Assembly: GCA_009705165.1 (NCBI GenBank)
Contig: WLCU01000047.1
Location: 1-7,192 of the forward strand
DNA from: Actinomycetota bacterium
Lineage (GTDB): Bacteria > Actinomycetota > Actinomycetes > Nanopelagicales > Nanopelagicaceae
Length of the DNA: 7,192 bases
Direction: 5' to 3'
Shown: positions 1 through 6,105 of the stretch, piece by piece
Position numbering within the stretch: the first letter of the stretch is position 1
Layout of the letters: each line of letters starts with the position of its first letter
The notes under the pieces: model-generated
The model's input: only the letters and a program-made list of their open reading frames with translations
The model's database searches: none
What the model was told of the DNA's origin: nothing
Made by a program: the position numbers and the translations under genes

Positions 1-1404
1 AATTTCTCCGTCAGCAAACACCAATGCACGGTGGGCCATCAATGCAACTTCCTCGAAATCTGTTGAAACCAAGAGAATTGCTAGACGTTCTTCCGTTGCT
101 TGATGGATCAATGTGTAAATATCGCCTTTAGCGCCAACATCAACTCCGGCCGTTGGCTCCTCTAATACGATTACGGAACGAGGCATGCTGAGCCAGCGAC
201 TCAAAATTACTTTCTGCTGGTTACCGCCAGACAAAGTTGCAACTGCTACTTCTTCTCCAGGTGTCTTGATGTTAAAACGCTGAGTTAATTCAGCTGCCTC
301 TGCATGTTCCTTGCGAGGTTGAATGAAAGCAAAAGCTTTATGGCCGCGCGCAGGAAGATTTGGGTACTTATTTTCTCGGATTGAAAGTTGAAGCGCTAAA
401 CCTTCTTCAGCGCGCGAACTTGTTATCAGAGAGATTCCTTTTCGAACTACTTTTGAAATTCCACCTTTAATAGTTTCGCCGTTCAATAAAATCGACCCAG
501 ATTGGTGAGGCATTGCACCAGCAATCATGCGACCAACTTCGCGCTGTCCTGCCCCATTTAAACCAATTAAACCTAATACTTCACCTTCACGAAGTTTAAA
601 TGTTGCGCTTCGAACGTTCTCGCCAGATATTTCGGCAACTTTTAATACTTCATTTCCATATGTTGCATCGCCTAATTGGAAAGTTTCAATACGTCGGCCA
701 ACAATGTCTCGAACTAAAGATTCTGGTGTAAAACTTGCAATTGCACCGTCTTCAACAAGTTTGCCATCGCGCAAGACAACAACGCGATCGGCAACTTTAA
801 AAATTTCATCCAAGCGGTGGGAGACATAGACAATAGCTACACCTTTTTCACGCAAACCACGTAGAACTGCAAAAAGGTTTTCACAATCGCTGGCATGCAA
901 ACTGGCGGTTGGCTCATCAAGAACTAAGACATCTGACTGTGCGTAAAGCGCACGTGCAATAGCTACAAGTGATCTATCTGCGCGTGAGAGCGAAGAAATG
1001 GTTTGGTTTGTATCGATATGTGGAGCAACATTTGCAAGTGCATCTTGGGCCATCTTGCGAACACCTGCCCAGTTAATAAATCCCGCTTTTCTTGGATATT
1101 GCGAACCAAGTGCAATTGATTCACCAACACTCATCCATTCGACTAAACCTAAATCTTGGTGAATAAATGCAAACCGAACTGAATCAACGTTTCCACCATT
1201 TGCAGCAGTTATGTTTCCAGAATCTTGCGAATATATGCCGGCTAAAATTTTAATTACAGTTGATTTACCCGCACCGTTTGCACCAAGCAGTGCAAGAACT
1301 TCGCCAGAATTAATATCGAAAGAAACATCGTGTAATGCCTGCGTTGCACCAAAGCGTTTTGAAAGCGCTTTGATCTCAATCACGGCCGTTGGTTTCTTCT
1401 GCAC
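1..1404 (-). CDS. CUT2-type sugar ABC transporter, two-domain ATP-binding protein (RbsA/MglA-like), C-terminus cut by window edge
   Basis: This is the ATPase that powers a carbohydrate importer at the inner face of the membrane. The reading frame is open from the GTG at 1404 to base 1 (468 codons); the family is about 500 residues, so roughly 30 C-terminal residues lie outside. It has two ABC domains. Domain 1 has Walker A GANGAGKST (residues 41-49), a degenerate signature LSRAD (139-143) and Walker B VLVLDEPT (D163, E164). Domain 2 has the P-loop GLNGAGQRE (281-289), in which the usual Lys-Ser/Thr is lost as is normal for this family, a canonical LSGGNQQKV (391-399) and Walker B VLEEPT, with E415 where Asp is usual. 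An in-frame TAA lies just upstream of 1404. A second GTG at 1383 (protein beginning MIEIKALSKRFG) is an equally fair start; neither has a clear Shine-Dalgarno sequence. Permease and binding-protein genes are not in the window. The substrate (ribose, xylose, galactose or other) cannot be told. Confidence 0.93.
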   Translation of the reverse strand, partial: MQKKPTAVIEIKALSKRFGATQALHDVSFDINSGEVLALLGANGAGKSTVIKILAGIYSQDSGNITAANGGNVDSVRFAFIHQDLGLVEWMSVGESIALGSQYPRKAGFINWAGVRKMAQDALANVAPHIDTNQTISSLSRADRSLVAIARALYAQSDVLVLDEPTASLHASDCENLFAVLRGLREKGVAIVYVSHRLDEIFKVADRVVVLRDGKLVEDGAIASFTPESLVRDIVGRRIETFQLGDATYGNEVLKVAEISGENVRSATFKLREGEVLGLIGLNGAGQREVGRMIAGAMPHQSGSILLNGETIKGGISKVVRKGISLITSSRAEEGLALQLSIRENKYPNLPARGHKAFAFIQPRKEHAEAAELTQRFNIKTPGEEVAVATLSGGNQQKVILSRWLSMPRSVIVLEEPTAGVDVGAKGDIYTLIHQATEERLAILLVSTDFEEVALMAHRALVFADGEI

Positions 1405-1419
1405 ACGCTGAAGTTAGAC

Positions 1420-1449
1420 CATATAACCCAAAATGCTATCTACCGTCCA
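1420..1449 (-). promoter_or_regulatory. possible promoter of the ABC transporter gene
   Basis: Read on the minus strand, TGGACG (1449-1444) could serve as a -35 box. It is followed after 17 bases by TTATAT (1426-1421), or after 18 by TATATG (1425-1420), as a -10 box. Transcription would then start a few bases before the GTG at 1404, giving a very short or leaderless mRNA, in keeping with the missing Shine-Dalgarno sequence. The boxes match consensus only partly, so this is an inference supported mainly by position. The -35 box overlaps the inverted repeat at 1445-1460, so a protein bound there would block it. Confidence 0.3.
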
Positions 1450-1460
1450 ACTAACTGGAC
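1445..1460. promoter_or_regulatory. putative IclR operator, copy A (GTCCA-N6-TGGAC)
   Basis: This inverted repeat sits in the 59-base gap between the iclR stop and the transporter start. On the minus strand it reads GTCCAG TTAG TTGGAC. A second copy, GTCCAG AGGA TTGGAC, lies at 2246-2261, so 12 of 16 positions are identical and only the central four bases differ. Two such sites flanking a regulator gene point to its own operator. It could instead fold as a short RNA hairpin after iclR, but no run of U follows, so it is a poor terminator. Confidence 0.55.
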
Positions 1461-1463
1461 ACT

Positions 1464-2273
1464 TTATTTTGCGTAGATCAGCGGGTGTGACAGACCTTTA
1501 GCCAAGAGATTGAGATCTTTTAATAACGCTTGGCGAAACTCTGGGGTTAGCCGACCCGTAATTACTGTCGATGAGACTGCAACTGCCGTTGAATCTCCCC
1601 TAAAACCTTGCACTGCATAACCAAAACAGGTGACACCCTCGGTAGCTTCTTCATCATCGATTGAATACCCACGTGTTCGTACCGCTTCGAGGTCAGATAA
1701 CAATTCGGTAACGTTCTTAATTGACTTGGGAGTTAACGGCACAAATGCTTCTGGTTTACCTTTGTATCTCTCCTTAACTTCTGCCGGTGGAAGCTGTGCA
1801 AGAAGTGCCTTACCTGTTGCGGTGCAAGCTGCAGGAAAGCGATCGCCAATGTTTGCAGTTAATCGAATTTGCTGACGGCCTTCATATTTTCCTAAATATA
1901 AAACATCTGTGCCATCTAAAATTGCAATGCGTGAAGATTCGCGCGAAAGAATTGGCAAGCTTGCACACAAGTCGTAATACTCTCGTAGCGCATCAACGCT
2001 CTGTAAATAATGTCCACCTAATTCAAGTAGTTTTCGGCCCAGTGCATAACCAGATTCACGGCGAACCAAAAGGCCAGATTCTTCAAGCTCTAGGCAAATG
2101 TTGGCCGTTGATGATTTAGGAAAATTAAGCTGGCGCGCAATTTCATTAGTGCCAATATGCCCACTGATTGCAACTAGATCCATGATTGCAACGGCGCGCG
2201 CAACGGCCGGAACAAGCGGAGATCTATCCTCTGACAATTTGATGCGTCCAATCCTCTGGACGCCACTCAGCAT
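1464..2273 (-). CDS. IclR-family transcriptional regulator
   Basis: This is a 269-residue cytoplasmic DNA-binding regulator of usual IclR length. An N-terminal winged helix-turn-helix covers about residues 22-75: VPAVARAVAIMDLVA opens it, and GTNEIARQLNFPKSSTANI (41-59) is the recognition region. A C-terminal IclR effector-binding domain follows (about 95-265), with family landmarks GDRFPAACTATGKALLA (143-159) and TRGYSIDDEEATEGV (200-214). IclR proteins sense small organic acids or sugar derivatives and usually control adjacent catabolic or transport genes. Here the transporter gene follows on the same strand and a catabolic operon diverges. The ATG at 2273 gives the longest protein, but AGG directly abuts it and a dyad lies immediately upstream. 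A TTG at 2237 would give a 257-residue protein starting MSEDRSPLVPAVARA, a typical IclR N-terminus, and would place the GTCCA repeat in the leader. The start is therefore uncertain. The effector is unknown. Confidence 0.95.
   Translation of the reverse strand: MLSGVQRIGRIKLSEDRSPLVPAVARAVAIMDLVAISGHIGTNEIARQLNFPKSSTANICLELEESGLLVRRESGYALGRKLLELGGHYLQSVDALREYYDLCASLPILSRESSRIAILDGTDVLYLGKYEGRQQIRLTANIGDRFPAACTATGKALLAQLPPAEVKERYKGKPEAFVPLTPKSIKNVTELLSDLEAVRTRGYSIDDEEATEGVTCFGYAVQGFRGDSTAVAVSSTVITGRLTPEFRQALLKDLNLLAKGLSHPLIYAK
2246..2261. promoter_or_regulatory. putative IclR operator, copy B (GTCCA-N6-TGGAC)
   Basis: This inverted repeat has arms GTCCA and TGGAC, extended by one base pair on each side (CGTCCA/TGGACG). 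On the minus strand it reads GTCCAG AGGA TTGGAC, the same half-sites and spacing as copy A at 1445-1460. It overlaps codons 5-10 of iclR if the ATG at 2273 is used, or lies 9-24 bases upstream if the TTG at 2237 is used. Its position suits autoregulation of iclR and control of the divergent operon. That it binds this regulator is inferred, not shown. Confidence 0.55.
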
Positions 2274-2274
2274 C

Positions 2275-2297
2275 CTGATAGTGTCTGACGCTATCAG
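2275..2297. promoter_or_regulatory. near-perfect 23-bp dyad in the iclR/cyclase intergenic region
   Basis: The arms CTGATAG (2275-2281) and CTATCAG (2291-2297) are exact inverted repeats, and the centre GTC-T-GAC continues the symmetry. Only the pair 2282/2290 and the central base break it. It fills much of the 56-base gap between divergent genes, where both promoters must lie. It differs in sequence from the GTCCA repeats, and its centre is about 32 bp (three helical turns) from that of copy B. It may be an operator for the same or another regulator. It has no poly-T tail and is not a terminator. Confidence 0.5.
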
Positions 2298-2317
2298 CGA
2301 CAGAGATGTCCATCAAG

Positions 2318-2322
2318 AGAGG
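2318..2322 (+). promoter_or_regulatory. Shine-Dalgarno sequence deciding the cyclase start
   Basis: AGAGG within a longer purine run (AGAGGAAGG) lies 7 bases before the ATG at 2330, which is ideal spacing. The other in-frame ATG, at 2306, would place this run inside the coding region and has only a weak purine stretch of its own. This favours 2330 as the true start. Confidence 0.7.
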
Positions 2323-2329
2323 AAGGCCC

Positions 2330-3271
2330 ATGGTTGAGCAATTTGATAATGGTCCTGCACTAACTGCGAAAGAGTTTGAAACTCTCTTTGATCATTTAAA
2401 AACTTGGAAAGATTATGCACCTGAAATTCTTGAACGCGGCGCGCTCAATCACATAACGCCGCAAACTATTAAGAACGCAGCTGCAACGGTCACTAAGGGT
2501 GAAATCGTTCATATGGCGCTGCCATGGAACACAGTTTCAGGCCCCGATAACGCTAAGCCAGCTACTCATTACATGGTTAGTTTGGCGCAATTTGAAAATC
2601 CAGAACCAACCTCAAACCGTGACTTTATTGGCGTTGATTACCATGGCAAGGCAGTTAGCCACATGGATGCCCCAACTCACATTATTTATCGCGGAGATAT
2701 TTTTGGTGGCAAGAAATCTATTGATTATGTAACTACCGAAGGTTCGCATTGGGCATCAATCGACAAACTTGGTCCAGTTGTAACACGCGGGGTTCTTCTA
2801 GATGCTGCTTTGCTGCGCGGAGTTAATTACCTCGAACCTGGAACTGCAATCCATGCTGCAGACGTACTTGCGATGGAATCAAAATTTGGCTTCACCATTT
2901 CACAAGGAGACTGTGTGCTTTTGCGCAGCGGACACTTTGCAAGACGCGCAGAAGTTGGCGTTTGGAATCCAGATAATCTCTCTGCCGGTTTTCACGTCGA
3001 CGTTATGCAGTTATTTAAAGATCGCAAAGTCAGTGTGATCGGTGCCGATGGCGATAGTGATGTTCGTCCATCACCAGTAGAAGGCGTTGAATCACCAATT
3101 CATGCACTTGCACTACCTGGCATGGGAATTCCACTTCTTGATAACTTGCAATTAGAAGCACTTGCGAAAACCTGTTCACACGAAAATCGTTGGACTTTCC
3201 AAATTATTCTTGCTCCCCTAAATATTCCCCGAGGCACTGGATCACCATTAAATCCAGTTGCAGTGTTTTAA
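2330..3271 (+). CDS. cyclase-family metal-dependent hydrolase (kynurenine formamidase / isatin hydrolase superfamily, long form)
   Basis: This is a 313-residue cytoplasmic enzyme of the cyclase family (PF04199-type fold), whose known members are divalent-metal hydrolases opening cyclic or N-formyl amides and related bonds. The metal-site stretch is HGKAVSHMDAPTH (H105, H111, D113, H117), matching the S/T-H-x-D-A-P-x-H core. The short-form family has H-x-G-T-H; here the upstream His is six residues before H111, as I recall for the longer bacterial group. Further landmarks are DCVLLRSGHF, AGFHVDV (H222) and VIGADGDSDV, and the C-terminus ends APLNIPRGTGSPLNPVAVF. There is no signal peptide. A start at 2306 would add eight residues, but the ribosome binding site supports 2330. 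It is the first gene of a three-gene operon and its stop overlaps the next start by one base. The substrate is unknown; a lactone or amide ring-opening step before the dehydrogenases is an inference. Confidence 0.9.
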   Translation: MVEQFDNGPALTAKEFETLFDHLKTWKDYAPEILERGALNHITPQTIKNAAATVTKGEIVHMALPWNTVSGPDNAKPATHYMVSLAQFENPEPTSNRDFIGVDYHGKAVSHMDAPTHIIYRGDIFGGKKSIDYVTTEGSHWASIDKLGPVVTRGVLLDAALLRGVNYLEPGTAIHAADVLAMESKFGFTISQGDCVLLRSGHFARRAEVGVWNPDNLSAGFHVDVMQLFKDRKVSVIGADGDSDVRPSPVEGVESPIHALALPGMGIPLLDNLQLEALAKTCSHENRWTFQIILAPLNIPRGTGSPLNPVAVF

Positions 3272-4305
3272 TGGTTGCCAATATCGATTTTAAAGTCGGA
3301 CTATCCCGTGATTTAAGTGATGGCAATGGTGGCTTTAGTTGGGGCGAAATTGAGATTGAAAACCTTGCACCACTTACTTGGGATTTTCTGCCGCCACTTA
3401 ATTCACAGTTCACTCCAGAATCAGTAGCAGGCTTTCATGCAGTGGCTTTTGCTGGGCCTGCAGTTACTTCTAGTTCATTGCCTGAAGCCAAGAACTCACC
3501 ATTAGTGCTCTCACGTTTTGGCGTGGGTTACGACAATATTGATTTAGATGCTTGTACGGCAGCCGGCACTGCTTTAACAATCACACCTGACGGTTCGCAA
3601 AAGCCAGTTGCAACTGCAGCTCTCATGCTCACGCTTTCAACTATGCACCGTTTGGTAGCTAAAGATTCATTGGCCCGGGCAAATCGATGGGATCGCAGAC
3701 TTGATGGCTTAGGCCAGGGATTAAATGGCAAAACTGTTGCCACAATTGGTTTAGGAAATATCGCGACAGAGTTTTTCCGTTTAATTTCACCATTTGATAT
3801 TCGCAAGATTGCTTATGACCCATTTAAAAGCCCCGAAGATGCAGCAGCTCATGGAGTTGAACTATTAAACCTAAATGAGACTATGGCACAAGCCGATGTT
3901 GTCGTAGTCCTGGCTCTACTTACTCCCGAATCACACCATCTGATTGGTCAGGAGCAACTTGCGCTCATGAAATCAAATGCTGTTTTGATAAATATTTCAC
4001 GTGGCCCGATAGTTGATGAAGCAGCTTTAATTTCTGCTCTTACCAACAGATCAATCTTTGGCGCAGGCCTAGATGTATTTGAAACTGAACCACCAAGTAA
4101 AGAAAACCCTCTCTTGTCTATGGATAACGTAATTGTTACTCCTCACAATATTGCTTGGACCGATGAACTCGCTCGTGGAATGGGCCGCAGTGCATTTAAA
4201 GCTATCAAAGACATTAGCAAGGGCAACGTTCCTGATTTTGTAGTTAACAAGGAAGTACTCACTACTTCTGCATTCAAAGAAAAACTCTCTCAATGGCAGA
4301 AATAG
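3271..4305 (+). CDS. D-isomer-specific 2-hydroxyacid dehydrogenase (phosphoglycerate dehydrogenase-like)
   Basis: This is a 344-residue NAD(P)-dependent oxidoreductase interconverting a 2-hydroxy acid and its 2-oxo acid. The substrate-side landmark FGVGYDNID comes first, then the Rossmann motif GLGNIATEF (160-168), then the catalytic trio: R244 in NISRGP, E273 in DVFETEPP and H292 in VTPHNIA. The spacing (29 and 19 residues) is normal for the family. The nucleotide motif is unusual in having Ala165 in place of the third Gly, and the usual VAE before the Rossmann domain reads PVATAAL. The ATG at 3271 shares its A with the preceding TAA stop (TAATG) and has no Shine-Dalgarno sequence, indicating translational coupling to the cyclase gene. 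An upstream ATG at 3190 in the same frame lies wholly inside the cyclase gene and gives an N-terminal extension unlike the family. The substrate cannot be assigned; glyoxylate, hydroxypyruvate or a sugar-acid derivative are possible. Confidence 0.92.
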   Translation: MVANIDFKVGLSRDLSDGNGGFSWGEIEIENLAPLTWDFLPPLNSQFTPESVAGFHAVAFAGPAVTSSSLPEAKNSPLVLSRFGVGYDNIDLDACTAAGTALTITPDGSQKPVATAALMLTLSTMHRLVAKDSLARANRWDRRLDGLGQGLNGKTVATIGLGNIATEFFRLISPFDIRKIAYDPFKSPEDAAAHGVELLNLNETMAQADVVVVLALLTPESHHLIGQEQLALMKSNAVLINISRGPIVDEAALISALTNRSIFGAGLDVFETEPPSKENPLLSMDNVIVTPHNIAWTDELARGMGRSAFKAIKDISKGNVPDFVVNKEVLTTSAFKEKLSQWQK

Positions 4306-5174
4306 AGCGCTCAAATCGCGTTGCAGTCATTGGTTTAGGCGCAATTGGTTTACCCGTTGCAATTAATTTAGCCAAGAAAAACACTTACACTCAAGTTTGG
4401 AATAGATCTGATGCTGCAGCACTCACAGCTGTTAGCGCAGGTGCACATCGAATTGATTCAATCGAATCTATCGATGCCCGAATAGTTTTAACAGTTTTGC
4501 CAGACATGTCGCAAGTACTAGAACTCCTTGATAAAGGTTTAGAAAGTGCGTTGAAATCTGGGGATATCTTGGTTGTCATGGGAACCGTCTCGCCCATTGC
4601 AATGCGCGACTTAGGACAACGATTAGCGGCAAAAGGCGTGCATGTGCTTGATGCGCCAGTAAGCGGTGGCGATGTAGGTGCACAAAATGCAACGCTTTCG
4701 ATCATGGTGGGTGGCGAAAAAGAAGTTCTAGATGCAGTTGTACCAATATTTGAAAAAATCGGATCGACGATCCGCCATCTTGGTCCACTAGGAGCAGGAC
4801 AGTTAGCTAAAGCCTGTAATCAAATAGTTGTTGCAACCACCCTCACGGCACTTGCCGAAGCTGTGAACCTGGGTCGAAATGCAGGGCTGGATGATTCAGT
4901 GCTACTAGATATCTTGGCTGGGGGTTTAGCTAACTCTCAAGTTTTAACTGTGAAGCGCGAAAAAATTGAGTCTGGAGATTTCACTCCAGGTGGTTCTGCA
5001 GTATTTCAATTAAAAGATCTCCGATTTGCACTAGAGGCTGGCGTTGACACACATACAGCGCTTCCGGTTACTTCAAAAGTTGCTGAACTCTACGAATCAT
5101 TGGTTGCAGCTGGAGATGGCGAACTTGATCACAGTGCAATCGTGCGCGAAATTATGCGAAGAAGCCAGGCTTAA
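4293..5174 (+). CDS. beta-hydroxyacid dehydrogenase, tartronate semialdehyde reductase-like (3-hydroxyisobutyrate dehydrogenase family)
   Basis: This is a 293-residue NAD(P)-dependent reductase of normal family length. The N-terminal Rossmann motif is GLGAIGLPVAINLAK (14-28). The substrate loop is DAPVSGGDVGAQNATLSIMVGG (120-141, with S124-G125-G126). The catalytic segment is GAGQLAKACNQ (167-177) with the essential lysine at K173, and KDL at 241-243 closes the site. The KxxNQ form, the GGLANSQVL segment and DHSAI near the C-terminus resemble GarR-type 2-hydroxy-3-oxopropionate (tartronate semialdehyde) reductases and related acid-sugar dehydrogenases more than valine-pathway 3-hydroxyisobutyrate dehydrogenase, where KxxNN is usual. 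The ATG overlaps the end of the preceding dehydrogenase gene by 13 bases and lacks a clear ribosome binding site, so translation is probably coupled. It is the last gene of the plus-strand operon; its stop overlaps the stop of the convergent gene by four bases. The exact substrate is inferred only by resemblance. Confidence 0.92.
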   Translation: MAEIERSNRVAVIGLGAIGLPVAINLAKKNTYTQVWNRSDAAALTAVSAGAHRIDSIESIDARIVLTVLPDMSQVLELLDKGLESALKSGDILVVMGTVSPIAMRDLGQRLAAKGVHVLDAPVSGGDVGAQNATLSIMVGGEKEVLDAVVPIFEKIGSTIRHLGPLGAGQLAKACNQIVVATTLTALAEAVNLGRNAGLDDSVLLDILAGGLANSQVLTVKREKIESGDFTPGGSAVFQLKDLRFALEAGVDTHTALPVTSKVAELYESLVAAGDGELDHSAIVREIMRRSQA

Positions 5175-6085
5175 TTCTTATAAACAATATTGATTGGTTC
5201 TTGTCCATCTGCAATTCGCTTTAACTGCGCTTCGACAAATTTCTTCCCACGAGATTCAAAAATATCCGAGTCTCCCCCAACATGTGGTGAAAGTAGAAGA
5301 TTCTTGGCACTCCACAATGGATGCCCAAGTGGAAGCGGTTCGGGATCGGTTACATCAAGGCCAGCAAATAATCTGCCAGAGTTAAGTTCTAAAATGAGCG
5401 CATCAGTATCTACTATGCCCCCGCGTGAAACATTGATAAGAACCGAACCTGTTTTCATCAGCGACAATCTCTTTGCATCGAACAAAGATTTGCTTTCGGC
5501 GTTTAATGGAAGAGTAAGAAAGACAAAATCAAACGTTGGCAATAGTGAATCAAGTTCACTCATTGGTTTTGATTCAGATGAGGCCGAGCGTGAAAACCCA
5601 GTAACTTCAACATCAAAACCACTTAAAGCTTTAGCTAAAGTTTGGCCGATAGATCCATACCCAACGATTGCAATATTGCTTCCATTAAAAGATGGATATC
5701 GCTTATGTTCCCATTGACCGCGATCTGCCGCGCGCACAAAATCGGCAAACCCTCTTCGAACTCCAATTGCTAATCCAACTGCTAATTCAGAGGTTGCGGC
5801 ATCATGCACGCCGCGGGCGTTGCACAAAACTACGCCTTTAGGTGTGAACTCGATTGCATCTTCATAGCCGGCGTTTGGAAGTTGAAAAAACTTTAATGAG
5901 CTCATTCGAGGCGCGTATTCCAAAGCTTTCTTGCCACCCATATAGGAAGAAACATAAAAATTAATCTGGGATAAATCATCTGAATCAAGAGAAAAATTAG
6001 CTGGCGATAAACGTGTAAAACCAACTGGGACTTCTAAGTCATCCCACTGGGACCACACCGTAAAACTCATGGGCAAAGAGTACAT
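5171..6085 (-). CDS. D-isomer-specific 2-hydroxyacid dehydrogenase, second and distinct copy
   Basis: This 304-residue NAD(P)-dependent dehydrogenase belongs to the same superfamily as the gene at 3271 but to a different branch. The Rossmann motif is the full GYGSIG (142-147). The catalytic residues are R221 in NVSRGGIVD, E249 in LDVTDPEPLP and H268 in LSPHVGG. The DVTDPEPLP form recalls an actinobacterial subgroup, and the one-residue shorter R-to-E spacing (28) appears to belong to that subgroup. The catalytic domain before the Rossmann fold is short, about 100 residues. The ATG at 6085 follows AGGAG (6092-6088) by only two bases; TTG at 6076 or ATG at 6070 are in-frame alternatives with wider spacing. 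It lies 20 bases downstream of the CoA-transferase gene on the same strand, so the two are probably cotranscribed. The substrate is unknown; reduction of glyoxylate or hydroxypyruvate, or oxidation of a hydroxy acid, would fit. Confidence 0.92.
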   Translation of the reverse strand: MYSLPMSFTVWSQWDDLEVPVGFTRLSPANFSLDSDDLSQINFYVSSYMGGKKALEYAPRMSSLKFFQLPNAGYEDAIEFTPKGVVLCNARGVHDAATSELAVGLAIGVRRGFADFVRAADRGQWEHKRYPSFNGSNIAIVGYGSIGQTLAKALSGFDVEVTGFSRSASSESKPMSELDSLLPTFDFVFLTLPLNAESKSLFDAKRLSLMKTGSVLINVSRGGIVDTDALILELNSGRLFAGLDVTDPEPLPLGHPLWSAKNLLLSPHVGGDSDIFESRGKKFVEAQLKRIADGQEPINIVYKN

Positions 6086-6087
6086 AA

Positions 6088-6092
6088 CTCCT
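6088..6092 (-). promoter_or_regulatory. Shine-Dalgarno sequence before the second 2-hydroxyacid dehydrogenase
   Basis: AGGAG on the minus strand lies in the 20-base gap after the CoA-transferase stop. It is two bases from the ATG at 6085, closer than ideal, and 11 bases from an in-frame TTG at 6076. It shows that this gene has its own ribosome entry despite the short gap. Confidence 0.5.
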
Positions 6093-6105
6093 GAGGTTTT
6101 GAGCT

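Noticed and set aside
527..829. A 100-codon plus-strand open frame opposite the ABC transporter gene
   Set aside because: It is a Ser/Thr/Pro/Arg-rich translation typical of an antisense shadow; the minus-strand frame carries all the ABC motifs.
1445..1460. Intrinsic terminator after iclR
   Set aside because: The stem is only five or six pairs with no following U-run in the minus direction, and the same repeat recurs at the start of iclR, so an operator explains it better.
2306..2308. Upstream ATG as start of the cyclase gene
   Set aside because: It would bury the strong AGAGGAAGG ribosome binding site in the coding region and add a basic leader; it cannot be fully excluded.
3190..3270. A 27-codon N-terminal extension of the first 2-hydroxyacid dehydrogenase from ATG 3190
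   Set aside because: It lies entirely within the cyclase coding region, resembles nothing in the dehydrogenase family, and the TAATG junction at 3271 is a classic coupled start.
5190..5717. A 175-codon plus-strand open frame opposite the second 2-hydroxyacid dehydrogenase
   Set aside because: It is fully antisense to a clear gene with intact catalytic motifs, and its own translation shows no domain or plausible composition.
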